Under the pieces are notes generated by a model that saw only the letters and a list, made by a program, of their open reading frames with translations, was not told where the DNA came from and did no database searches. A stretch of DNA of 64,000 nt from Streptomyces sp. ISL-98 (GTDB lineage: Bacteria > Actinomycetota > Actinomycetes > Streptomycetales > Streptomycetaceae): contig NZ_JAGGPB010000023.1 in assembly GCF_018614055.1 (NCBI RefSeq), positions 62,001-126,000 on the forward strand, given 5' to 3'. The translations under genes were made by a program, and so were the position numbers. This document shows, piece by piece, positions 18,331 to 26,231 of the stretch (position 1 is its first letter; the number at the start of each line of letters is the position of its first letter).

Positions 18331-19393
18331 GTGCAGGGTATCGGTTCGCGTCCCAGGGTCTATGTCTCCGCTGACGGCGCGGGGGTGGTTGGTCACGCCG
18401 GGGCACGGCTGCTGGCTGATCTCGCCGATGCCACTGGGCTGACCAGCGCGTACTCCATCGCGTTGGGACCACTTCGGCCACGCGGTACTGGCCACGACCC
18501 GGGCCGGCTCGCCACCGACCTCGCGGTGATGCTCGCTGACGGCGGCGAGGCCATCACGGATCTGGCCGTGCTGCGGGACCAGGGCGAGGTGTTCGGTCAG
18601 GTCGCCTCGACACCGACGGCCTGGCGGCTGCTGGCCGACGTCGACGAAGGCGTACTGGACCGTCTTCGGTCGGCCCGCGCTCAGGCACGGGAAGTGGCAT
18701 GGCTGCAGGCCGCCGAAACCCGCTCCGGCATACCGGCGGTCAAGGCCGGCGGACGGGAACTGCCCGGCCTGGTCCTGGACATCGACGCGACCCTGATCAC
18801 CTGCCATTCCGAGAAGGACCAGGCCGCACCCACCTACAAGGGTGGCTTCGGCTTCCACCCTCTGGTGTGTTTCCTGGCCAACACCGGCGAGGGCATGTCC
18901 GGGCGGCTCCGGCCCGGGCACGCCGGCGCCAACACCGCCGCGGATCACATCTCGGTACTGGACAACGCTCTCGCGCAGATCCCCGACGCCCATCGGCACG
19001 GCACGGACATCCTGGTCCGCGCCGACAGCGCCGGATCCGCGAAAGCCTTCCTCGCCCACGTCCGAGACGTTCGGACACGAGGAATCCACACCTTCTTCTG
19101 GGTCGGATACGCGGTCATCGAGCCGGTCCGCCGCGCGATCCGGGCCCTGCCCGAACAGGTCTGGCATCACGCCCTGGACCAGGACGGGACGCTGCGTGTC
19201 GGCGCCGCGGTCGCCGAGCTGACCGGCACGGTCGACCTTGCCGACTATCCGGAAGGCACCCGCATCATCGTGCGCCGCGAGCGACCGCACCCCGGCGCCC
19301 AACTGTCCCTGTTCGACCAGGACGAGGGCCTGCGACACCAGGTCTTCCTCACCGACACACCGTTCACCGACGGAGGCTCCGCTCAGTTCCGCC
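18331..19393 (+). pseudogene. IS1380-family transposase, C-terminally truncated
   Basis: About 350 residues match the IS1380-type transposase pattern: VYVSADGAGVVGHAGARLLAD at the start, GHDPGRLATDLAVMLADGG, GLVLDIDATLITCHSEKDQA around the catalytic region, then FLTDTPFTDGGSAQ, after which similarity stops abruptly. Family members run to about 460 aa, so the C-terminal catalytic portion is missing. The frame continues to 19695 as unrelated sequence. No intact terminal repeats were identified. It marks past rearrangement at the toxin-gene boundary. Confidence 0.8.
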
Positions 19394-19759
19394 GATTGGG
19401 TGCTGAAATCACCCTTCACGAAGTTCACCCGAAGAGGCTCCGACTGCGATTTTCAAAGAAAGGATTCCTCGCTCGCCCCACGCGTGATGAAAGAATTCTG
19501 CAATCCTGCCCCGACGCAACATGCGTCGTGGGCGTCTCATCCTTGTCCGCTAGCCCACACGGGGCACATCCATTTGATGTCCCAGGTTTCTTCGTTAACG
19601 TCTGTCGTGCATCCGGCCGATCCGGCTGTGCTGAGCCTCCAGGGGTGACGCGCCCACCGATTTCGCGCAGCGAATTATTTTCAGCCTGCCGGTGAAATAT
19701 TCCTCGCGCGCCTGCGTACGAAAACCGTAAGAGTTCTCGTAGGACCGGAGAGTGGTACG
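19394..19759. other. Gene-free stretch upstream of the toxin-like gene
   Basis: Sequence changes character here with more A and T. A small hairpin (CGACGC, loop AACAT) lies at 19512-19528. The promoter for the downstream gene probably lies in the AT-richer 19670-19740 region; no clear -35/-10 pair can be named. Confidence 0.35.
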
Positions 19760-20941
19760 ATGTCTGATTTCCAGGTTCGCCCCGGAAAGACCTACCGGAT
19801 CAAGAATTATCACACTGGTCAGTACATCACCCCGCAGCAATGGGAGATCGGCAAGCGGGAGCGAGCACAGGCGGCTATGTGGAGCAAGTCCGACAATCCG
19901 CGGCAGGCGTGGCATATTTTCGGGCTCGACGCCAACAAGAAGATGATCGTCAATGCCACCGGAGGGGAGATCCTCTCTCCGTACACCCGCGCCGTTGACC
20001 ATAAAGTGGTCGGCACGCCGGTGTGGTACTACAACGCCACGTACATGAACCAGCAAAGCTGGTTCATGCGCCCAGTGGGTGACGGGTGCTTCCACATCGC
20101 GAATGTCCTGTCCGGGGGGCTGATGGCTCCTGATTCATACGATCCGGGCAATACGGAGGGAAACAAGGGATGGGCGGGGCTCGGTCAGTATTTTCAGGCA
20201 GCGCCTGAAGACAAGCTCTACTGGTGGTATCTGGAGGAAGCGCATGACGTCCCGTACGTGCAGCCGTATCGACGCGACAACGACGTACTGACTCCGACCC
20301 CCAAGATGACGAGCCGAAACGATCCAGGAGATACTAAGAAGGAGCTGATCTCCCGGACGCTGGTTCCGTTCCTGATGATCGACGAGTTCCATGACGGTTC
20401 GAGGGACTATGAACAGACGGCCTTCTACCGTCGGGCCGGCGCCACGCCTTACTACGCGATTGAGCGATTCGGCTACTGGAAGCGCTTCAACTATGAGGCG
20501 TATGACAGTCCGAAACAGTTCGAGAAGAACGTGGACCTCAAGTACGGAGTAGTGTCGGAGAACACCAAGAAGGTCGAGTCCACCACTGGAATCGAGGTCA
20601 AGCTCGACCTCGGATGTGCGTTCAAGGGTGTCTCCGCCTCAATCAGCACAACACTGAAGTACGAGTTGCATGTCAGCGAGTCCTCCTCCACCAAGACGGA
20701 ATCGTCCAAGACCGAGACAACCAAGGTGATTTATCCTGCCGGCAAGGGATTCGCGGGAACCACATGGGTCCGCGCCGACGAGTACGTACTCAGTCGCGTC
20801 GAGCCCTCCGGCCAGACGGCGGAGATCACCCGTTGGGAGACGGTGAACAAGGCCATCCAGGCAGTGTCCTCCTGGCCTCCCTCCAAGGAGTCCGCCCCGC
20901 CCGCCCCCGCCGGAGCGAAGGACCGAGCACTGGGCGAGTAG
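19760..20941 (+). CDS. β-trefoil plus aerolysin-like protein, resembling Toxin_10/BinAB insecticidal toxins
   Basis: 393 aa, no signal peptide. Residues 1-160 look like a ricin-type β-trefoil: YRIKNYHTGQYI, then QxW-like blocks QAWHIF, QSWFMRP and YWWYLE. Residues 200-370 contain PYYAIERFGYWKRFNY, then a long Ser/Thr-rich alternating stretch (VKLDLGCAFKGVSASIS, ESSSTKTESSKTETTK), then YPAGKGFAGTTWVRADEYVLSR. That order matches Toxin_10 (Tpp, BinA/BinB, Cry35) pore formers, whose amphipathic β-hairpin inserts into membranes. The GGAGAG ribosome site precedes ATG 19760. Codons are less GC-biased than in neighbours, suggesting transfer. The assignment is from pattern recognition; another aerolysin-like family is possible. 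Confidence 0.6.
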   Translation: MSDFQVRPGKTYRIKNYHTGQYITPQQWEIGKRERAQAAMWSKSDNPRQAWHIFGLDANKKMIVNATGGEILSPYTRAVDHKVVGTPVWYYNATYMNQQSWFMRPVGDGCFHIANVLSGGLMAPDSYDPGNTEGNKGWAGLGQYFQAAPEDKLYWWYLEEAHDVPYVQPYRRDNDVLTPTPKMTSRNDPGDTKKELISRTLVPFLMIDEFHDGSRDYEQTAFYRRAGATPYYAIERFGYWKRFNYEAYDSPKQFEKNVDLKYGVVSENTKKVESTTGIEVKLDLGCAFKGVSASISTTLKYELHVSESSSTKTESSKTETTKVIYPAGKGFAGTTWVRADEYVLSRVEPSGQTAEITRWETVNKAIQAVSSWPPSKESAPPAPAGAKDRALGE

Positions 20942-21334
20942 TCCTCGAACCCCTGCAGGTCAGCGCCCGCACCACGCGCCCTGACCTGCGGGTCTGGACC
21001 GCCGTCACCACCCAGGCCGGAGGCTGCCGGGTGACGACACCGGTTACCTTCTGCAGGTAATGCGTGGAATGCAGGAATCCGCCATTCCTGCAATCGTTGA
21101 GCACATCGAGGGGCAGCCTGACATCCACAGCTGACGTCAACCACGGCGCACGGCGGCAGCACTGGCGTGGCCTGTGGCCCGGTCCGGGGCGAGCAGAGTG
21201 GAAGGCGGCTCTGCGCGTCCCGGACCGGCCCTAACACACTCGGGGTGAAGGTCGACGACATCGTGGCCGTCCTGGACCAGCTCGACAAGGCGCTCGCCGA
21301 CGATCATGTGACCGGCTGCCCGGAAGGGCATGCC

Positions 21335-21376
21335 GCGCCTGCGACCTTCAAGGGTCGGCAAGCCGACCGGCTGTAA
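21335..21376. repeat. Imperfect direct repeat, right copy (cargo boundary)
   Basis: Partner of 18136-18177. It abuts the palindrome at 21371-21398, so the two structures overlap by a few bases. Confidence 0.7.
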
Positions 21377-21398
21377 CACTCATGTATGAGTGTTACAG
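21371..21398. repeat. 28-bp near-perfect palindrome
   Basis: Arms of 13 bases (CTGTAACACTCAT and its complement) around a central GT. The AT-rich symmetrical form suits a dimeric repressor operator. Alternatively it could be a cruciform origin feature next to the CGGACAG cluster. Confidence 0.55.
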
Positions 21399-21407
21399 CC
21401 GCTTGTA

Positions 21408-21485
21408 CCGGACAGCCCGGACAGCTTCGCTTTGACCTGTCCGGGACGTTTACGCAGGTCACGGGCCTAACCGGACAGTCGGACA
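21408..21485. repeat. Iteron-like CGGACAG cluster
   Basis: Five copies of CGGACAG or its complement CTGTCCG in about 80 bases (near 21409, 21418, 21437, 21472, 21479). The same heptamer recurs in the 3' end of the RecA-like replication gene (34490-34567). A 17-base block containing GTCGGACAGGTGGGACA is shared between the two places in opposite orientation. Confidence 0.45.
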
Positions 21486-21666
21486 GGTGGGACACATCTC
21501 GTGGCAGTCGTCATCCGAGGTCACCAGCCGTCCGGGCCCGTGCCTTCAGGCAGCAACTGGTCGACCCTCGTAGCCGACACAACTCAAGGCACCCCCCCCA
21601 CGAACCCAAGCTGTGGCCAGGACACGTCTCGTAGGCGTCCTGCTGCCTTCGCGTATCGTGCGCCGG

Positions 21667-22347
21667 GTGCAGCTGCTCGCTCTCTTCGACCTCGACAACA
21701 CCCTGATTGACCGGCAATGCGGCTTGGAGGAATGGGCCCGCGACTTCAGCGTGACTCGCGCGCTGCTTCCTCACGCGGAACGCCTAATTGGTGACGCACT
21801 CCGTGAGAGGGCGTATCCCGCGGACTTCGAGCGGCTCAGGGACTGTCTGGGTCTCGCTGACTCGGTTGACTCCCTATGGAGCGAGTACGTTGCGGGCATG
21901 GCGGCCCGGGCGCGCTGTCGCGCGGGGCTGCACAGCGACCTCCGCAGGATGCGGGCGGCAGGCTGGACGCTCGGGGTCATCACGAACGGGGCCACGGACA
22001 TCCAACGGGCGAAGGTGGAAAACGCGGGGTTGTCCGCCCTGGTCGATGGTGTGTGCGTCTCCGAGGAAGTGGGAGTGAGGAAGCCGTCCGTGGCGCTCTT
22101 CCAAGCCGCCGCCGCCCGCTGCGGCGCCACTCTCGCCGAGGGCGGGTGGATGGTGGGGGACAACGTCGAGACTGATATCGAGGGTGGCCGCTCTGCGGGG
22201 CTGCGGACGGTATGGATTGCGGCTGGACGGCAGTGGCCAGCAGATGTCCGCAGCCCCGACCTGATGGCGGAGGATGCCTCAGCCGCGATCGGTTCGCTCA
22301 CGGAATGGGGCACGTATTCTGAGCCTCAGTCCTGTGGCAGCTTGTGA
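21667..22347 (+). CDS. HAD-superfamily hydrolase
   Basis: 226 aa from GTG 21667. HAD motif I LFDLDNTLID, motif II Thr/Ser-like in GVITNG, conserved Lys in GVRKPSVALF, motif IV in WMVGDNVETDIEGG, with an α-helical cap. Family members are phosphatases acting on phosphorylated small molecules; the substrate is unknown. No good ribosome site precedes either GTG 21667 or GTG 21613, so the start is uncertain and leaderless translation is possible. Its 3' end overlaps the convergent dehydrogenase gene by 22 bases. Confidence 0.85.
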   Translation: MQLLALFDLDNTLIDRQCGLEEWARDFSVTRALLPHAERLIGDALRERAYPADFERLRDCLGLADSVDSLWSEYVAGMAARARCRAGLHSDLRRMRAAGWTLGVITNGATDIQRAKVENAGLSALVDGVCVSEEVGVRKPSVALFQAAAARCGATLAEGGWMVGDNVETDIEGGRSAGLRTVWIAAGRQWPADVRSPDLMAEDASAAIGSLTEWGTYSEPQSCGSL

Positions 22348-23168
22348 AGCTGTGCGAGCGCCTCGCTCAATTCGAGCGGCTCATCTCTGGAGTCCACCCA
22401 CCGTTCCATGACTGAGGCTGCGGCTTCCGCTAGTTCGGTCGGCAGGCTTGCCTCATCGAGTGCGTCCGCAACCTCTCGCATCTCGGGAGCCCACCGCCAC
22501 GCCCGCGCAGCCACCTTGGGGATATACGCGGTCTCAGCGAGGTAACTGGTCGTACGGCCCGTTGCGATGTCGAGGAGTTCGTCTTGCAACCCGTGATCGC
22601 TGGCGAGGGCGTAGGCGATGGCTGCGAGTGCTCGACTGGTCTTCTGGTAGCTGCTGTAGGCCAGCTTGAGCGCGGATGCCTTACCGATTCCTCCCGCCAG
22701 CAGGTGAGGCTCTACGGCCGTATCTTCGAAGAGGTGGGCGACCGCAACCAGAGCACTTTCTGGGCCGGACAAGTACAGCCGCGGGGTCTTCGATTCCGAG
22801 GGTGGAGAACCGATGACTGAGCCGTCCACCACGGCCGCACCGGTTGGCAGCATGATGGCGCTGATTCGCGCCATGCGCGCAGGTGAGATCGCGTTCCCAT
22901 CGACGTAGACCCCTGAGAAGGATTCCGCAGCAACGGCTGCCGCAACCTCCTCCGCGTTGGCCGGCGGGCAGAGGCTGAGGATGACTTCGCACCGCTGAGA
23001 CATCTCTGAAAGGTCGGTCGCTGCCGCCAGGCCGTACCGCCGTGCTCTTTTCTTGCTCGCCCCGCTGCGTCCTTCTGGGCACCAAAGGACCGTTGCCCCT
23101 GTGCGCTTGGCTTGAGCGGCGACGGCTGCACCCATGCTGCCCGGGTGCAGGATGCCGAGTGTCGTCAT
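22326..23168 (-). CDS. 6-phosphogluconate/3-hydroxyisobutyrate dehydrogenase-like NAD(P)-binding protein
   Basis: 280 aa. Rossmann motif LGILHPGSMGAAVAAQAKR near the N-terminus, then VILSLCPPANAEEVA, and YVDGNAISPARM in the position of the family's conserved segment. The all-helical C-terminal half (SALKLAYSSYQKTSRALAA) carries the Lys expected of β-hydroxyacid dehydrogenases and resembles the DUF1932 domain. ATG overlaps the stop of the kinase-like gene (ATGA), so it is the last gene of a coupled three-gene operon. Substrate unknown. Confidence 0.8.
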   Translation of the reverse strand: MTTLGILHPGSMGAAVAAQAKRTGATVLWCPEGRSGASKKRARRYGLAAATDLSEMSQRCEVILSLCPPANAEEVAAAVAAESFSGVYVDGNAISPARMARISAIMLPTGAAVVDGSVIGSPPSESKTPRLYLSGPESALVAVAHLFEDTAVEPHLLAGGIGKASALKLAYSSYQKTSRALAAIAYALASDHGLQDELLDIATGRTTSYLAETAYIPKVAARAWRWAPEMREVADALDEASLPTELAEAAASVMERWVDSRDEPLELSEALAQLHKLPQD

Positions 23169-23752
23169 GCGACCAGCTTTCGGATCTCGCGTACCTTCGC
23201 ATCCGCTCCCGTCGTGACGGCTTCGTTGATGGCCTGGGCTGCCTTCGCGGGGGAGAGATGCTGCGTATCGATGACGAGAGTCCACGGTTCGCCCGCATGG
23301 TTCAAGAGGTCCTGCCGCGTCTCGTGCCAGACCTTGATCCGCGCGTCTACGTCCCTGTCTCCGCGCCCCTTGCAGCGCTCCTCTGTGACGTCCTGAGGGC
23401 ACCAGAGGAGTACCTTCACCCACCGAATCGGGAAGTTTCCGACAGCACTCGCGCCAGCAACCTGGCCCATGTGAAGTACGGGAATCTGGCCTCTCTCCAC
23501 AATGCCGGAGACCCCGTGCCGGTCGATGGCGTACTCAGCGTCGTACCTAGCATTGCGGTACAGAAGCTCTCCCGCCCGCGAGAGTTCTTCGATGTGCTCA
23601 GTGGTGGTCATCCGGTATCCAGTAGTCCGACCCGGCCCAGCCTTGAGCCGTTCGAAAAGGATGAACTCTGGGCGGAGACGCGCCAGTTCCGAGGTTACCG
23701 TGTCTTTTCCGGAGCCGGGAGGCCCGTACAGGATCACGCCAGAAGGCGTCAC
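23165..23752 (-). CDS. Guanylate-kinase-like P-loop enzyme
   Basis: 195 aa. Walker A in ILYGPPGSGKDTV. The following TGYRMTTTEHIEELSRAGELLY and YDAEYAIDRHG correspond in layout to the GMP-binding region of guanylate kinases, and IPVLHMGQVAGA to the strand before the lid. Sequence is divergent from housekeeping Gmk, so the phosphate acceptor may differ. ATG overlaps the stop of the upstream gene by four bases. Confidence 0.75.
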   Translation of the reverse strand: MTPSGVILYGPPGSGKDTVTSELARLRPEFILFERLKAGPGRTTGYRMTTTEHIEELSRAGELLYRNARYDAEYAIDRHGVSGIVERGQIPVLHMGQVAGASAVGNFPIRWVKVLLWCPQDVTEERCKGRGDRDVDARIKVWHETRQDLLNHAGEPWTLVIDTQHLSPAKAAQAINEAVTTGADAKVREIRKLVA

Positions 23753-24759
23753 AGGTCCCCTCCACTCAGTACGTCCTTCGCCTCATCGACCATGGCCACG
23801 GCAGCGCCGAGCCGGTTGTCTACGACAAAGTGAGGACCCTGGGGGCGTAGCTCCAGATTTAGCGTGGAGAGGTACTCATCCCATGCATCCATCTTGTAAG
23901 CATCACGGGCAGCGCCACGGAATTCGATGTACTCGCGCATCGACTCCGGATCGCACTCGACCCATATCGTCGCGACCGAGACGCGCTTTGAACGGCACCG
24001 ATTATGGAAGCGCTGCATCCATTCGGCTTGAGAGAATTCGGAGATGAATGGAGCGTCGAGGATTGTGGAGGTCCCGCAATCTACGTTGTCCCATGCCGCT
24101 TCCATAAGGCACCGGTATTCGAACGGGCGGACCTTTTCGCGGTAGAGCGCTGAGCTCCTGTCGTGCGCCTCGCCTCCGAGTGCGACCAAGAGCTGATCCA
24201 CCAACGGGCGCGTGAGCGAGTCCTTGTCGAGGATGGGCCAGCCAGTCAGGCCCCCCAGGAACTTGGCGAACTCGGACTTGCCCGACCCGGCGAACCCGCC
24301 GACCAGTACGACGGAAGGCCCCTCGACGTTCCCGCCTGATGTCCGACGACGCCATGCGTCAACGACGCGATCACGCAGAGCGTCTCCGTCTACGTCGTTT
24401 GTACCTGCGCGGATGCTGCTCAGAGCTTGCCGTACAGCTTCCGACTGGTCGGGAAGACTTCGGTCCATGGCCGCGGGGGCGGATTCCACTTGGGCATCCT
24501 CTCCGGGCAGTGCTCGGCGGAAGCCTAGTTGTGCTTCGTTGCGGCGGTAGAGGCGGCAGTAGGCCCGGCGGTAATGCGGGCCGGGATACACCCTGCCGTT
24601 CTCGTGGCCCCAGATCGTCTGGAAGTTCGCAGCGATATTGAAGCCATGCCGTTCCGCGATCTCGCGCAACTTCTCCCCGGTGTCTTCCAGGGTCAGCCCG
24701 ACCTTTTCCCGCTGCACGCGCAGGAGTTCAGGTTTCCAATCCGGGTGCTTCCGAGCCAT
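23749..24759 (-). CDS. Helix-turn-helix protein fused to a P-loop kinase
   Basis: 336 aa. Residues 1-80 form a Cro/XRE-like domain (LRVQREKVGLTLEDTGEKLREIAERHG, then FQTIWGHENGRVYPG). Residues 130-330 are a P-loop kinase/AAA-like domain with Walker A LVGGFAGSGKSEFA, LDKDSLTRPLV, a LDAPFISEF segment and VSVATIWVECDP, reminiscent of zeta-toxin-like or nucleoside kinases. First gene of the leftward operon; the first codons carry TCTCTA-poor upstream DNA with a GAGGGG ribosome site. It may autoregulate the operon while acting as a small-molecule kinase. I do not know a named counterpart. Confidence 0.72.
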   Translation of the reverse strand: MARKHPDWKPELLRVQREKVGLTLEDTGEKLREIAERHGFNIAANFQTIWGHENGRVYPGPHYRRAYCRLYRRNEAQLGFRRALPGEDAQVESAPAAMDRSLPDQSEAVRQALSSIRAGTNDVDGDALRDRVVDAWRRRTSGGNVEGPSVVLVGGFAGSGKSEFAKFLGGLTGWPILDKDSLTRPLVDQLLVALGGEAHDRSSALYREKVRPFEYRCLMEAAWDNVDCGTSTILDAPFISEFSQAEWMQRFHNRCRSKRVSVATIWVECDPESMREYIEFRGAARDAYKMDAWDEYLSTLNLELRPQGPHFVVDNRLGAAVAMVDEAKDVLSGGDL

Positions 24760-25008
24760 CTGCCCCTCCTAGATAGCTACTCGGAGCCGCGACTGTAGCG
24801 GCCTGAGTAGGCCAATGGAAATTCGTGATAGCGCATGTATAAGCGGATGTGTAAATCTGCTGAGACTTAGTCAGGTAACGGAACGTGATACCGGTTTTCT
24901 CGCCGTGACGGTGGACTAGCACCACGCCCCTTCGAGGAGGTGCTCATGCGTCACAGCAAGGCCGGGACAATCCGGCGTCAGCAAACCCAGCCCTGCCCCT
25001 GTAGAGCC

Positions 25009-25359
25009 TCAGTTGGCTTCCAACTCGGCTACGCGGTGCTGAAGTTCCCGTACCTCGCTCCGAAGCTTCGCGACTTCGTCTTTCAGCTCCGCCACGACTC
25101 CCTCGGGGTCGGCGAGCTTCGCGACATCTGCGGAGTCCGGAGTCAGGAACGCGCCCTTGCCCTGGTGGCTCACCGCAAGGCCGTCGGCCTTGAGCTGGCG
25201 GATGGCGTCACGCGCCACGGTGGCCGTGGCGCCGTACGTCTCCTGGAGCTGCGCCAACGAGGGCAGCTTGCCAGTCTCGGCGAACTCGCCGGCAGCGATC
25301 CTTCGCCGGAGTCCATCGGCCACCTGCTGGTAGGCGGGCTTGCCGGTCCACTCGACCAT
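25009..25359 (-). CDS. GntR-family repressor, KorSA-like
   Basis: 116 aa. Winged-helix GntR domain (PAYQQVADGLRRRIAAGEF, LPSLAQLQETYGATATVARDAIRQL, GKGAFLTP) followed only by a short coiled coil (VVAELKDEVAKLRSEVRELQHRV) that should drive dimerisation. No effector-binding domain is present. The layout matches AICE transfer repressors such as pSAM2 KorSA. It is divergent from the transfer operon, and the large palindrome at 25456-25495 between them is the obvious candidate operator. Confidence 0.85.
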   Translation of the reverse strand: MVEWTGKPAYQQVADGLRRRIAAGEFAETGKLPSLAQLQETYGATATVARDAIRQLKADGLAVSHQGKGAFLTPDSADVAKLADPEGVVAELKDEVAKLRSEVRELQHRVAELEAN

Positions 25360-25455
25360 CTGTACCCCAAGTCTCTTCTCGGTCTCTGCCTCATAGTGCC
25401 CAAGCGACAGAGAGAGAACCAGCGTCCCCCCGCGCTTGTTCCGCGAGGGGGTTGA

Positions 25456-25495
25456 CTCAGCTCTGCCTCAGAGAGCACTCTGAGGCAGAGCTGAG
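25456..25495. promoter_or_regulatory. Large perfect inverted repeat between GntR gene and transfer operon
   Basis: Two 17-base arms (CTCAGCTCTGCCTCAGA and complement) around GAGCAC. GTTGACT just left of it could be a -35. Candidate KorSA-type operator or an attenuating hairpin; unusually long for a simple operator. Confidence 0.6.
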
Positions 25496-25535
25496 GGCAA
25501 GGTTCCTTCCGGAATCTCGCTCCCGCAAGACCCTG

Positions 25536-25574
25536 CCGCGGCGGCGGGACTCCCCAGCAAGGTCGCCCGCCGCC
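25536..25574 (+). promoter_or_regulatory. Conserved leader hairpin, copy 1
   Basis: GGCGGCGGG pairs with CCCGCCGCC around a 17-base loop beginning ACTCCCCAGC. It lies 38 bases ahead of the first transfer-operon gene. An almost identical structure precedes the replication operon (32476-32519), including the shared trailer TTCTCCCTG. Confidence 0.65.
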
Positions 25575-25611
25575 CGGCTTCTCCCTGCCCATTCGATTTC
25601 AGGAGAGCACC

Positions 25612-25905
25612 ATGCGTACTTACATCGGCGGCCATCAGGTCGTCAGTGACACTGACTTCGTCGAACTCGCACTTGGGACTCCGATTGAGCTGTGGCTCGG
25701 GGTTGAGGGCGAGAGCGAGATGGAGCGGGCGGCCCGCCTCGCGGCGGCCCGCGACATCCTCGCCGACAACCCTGATCTTCCCGACCGGGTCAGCCAGGTC
25801 GCGGCCGAGGCGATCGAGGCGTTCGCCCCAGAGCTGTTCAACGTCATCCCGCTGGTGCGGCCGGCGGTTCGCCGGACGCGCTCCCGGAAGGGCGCGGCGG
25901 CATGA
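25612..25905 (+). CDS. Small AICE protein of unknown function
   Basis: 97 aa, first gene of the transfer operon, with AGGAGAG ahead of the ATG. N-terminal RTYIGGHQVVSDTDFVELALG followed by helical acidic segment MERAARLAAARDILADNP and a basic C-terminus. No family recognised. It overlaps the next gene by ATGA. Confidence 0.75.
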   Translation: MRTYIGGHQVVSDTDFVELALGTPIELWLGVEGESEMERAARLAAARDILADNPDLPDRVSQVAAEAIEAFAPELFNVIPLVRPAVRRTRSRKGAAA

Positions 25906-26231
25906 GCGGGAAGGTGCTGCGTGCGCAAATGAGTGTGCGCTGCTGCGGGACGACGGTGCCGGAGCGGACCGCCGGACCGTGCTGGCAGCTCTTCGTGGTC
26001 ATCACCGGATTAGTGAGTGAGTGGCCGGTCTTCACCTGGCCGACCTCGCCGGAGGTCCCGACGGTGGAGGAGCGGGCGGAGGCGCTGGCCTCGCTCGCCT
26101 TCGTGCTCGTTGAGGGCACTGCGTGGGAGTGGTCCGAGGACACCGGTCCGGAGTACCACCCGCACCCGGTGAAGGTGACGCTGATCGCTGCGGCCACTCG
26201 AATCGAGCGGCTGGACGGTGGTTCGCGATGA
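25902..26231 (+). CDS. AICE protein of unknown function
   Basis: 109 aa. Contains a Cys pair (VRCCGTTVPERTAGPC) near the N-terminus and a helical acidic middle (VEERAEALASLAFVLVEG). No domain recognised. Coupled by four-base overlaps to both neighbours in the transfer operon. Confidence 0.7.
   Translation: MSGKVLRAQMSVRCCGTTVPERTAGPCWQLFVVITGLVSEWPVFTWPTSPEVPTVEERAEALASLAFVLVEGTAWEWSEDTGPEYHPHPVKVTLIAAATRIERLDGGSR

Larger units (their letters stand above)
20942..21666. other. Gene-free palindrome-rich stretch
   Basis: No gene supported. It contains a hairpin at 21071-21091 (arm GCAGGAAT, 5-base loop), the right copy of the 42-bp repeat (21335-21376), a 28-bp palindrome (21371-21398) and a cluster of CGGACAG motifs (21408-21485). 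These suggest an origin, incompatibility or regulatory region. Confidence 0.45.

Noticed and set aside
21167..21376. 69-codon plus-strand frame with DDIVAVLDQLDKAL
   Set aside because: No ribosome site, and it runs into the repeat and palindrome; at most a gene remnant.
24946..25455. Plus-strand frame starting after an excellent GAGGAGGTG ribosome site at 24936
   Set aside because: After about 25 codons it is antisense to the GntR gene. A very short leader peptide is possible, but nothing supports the long product.
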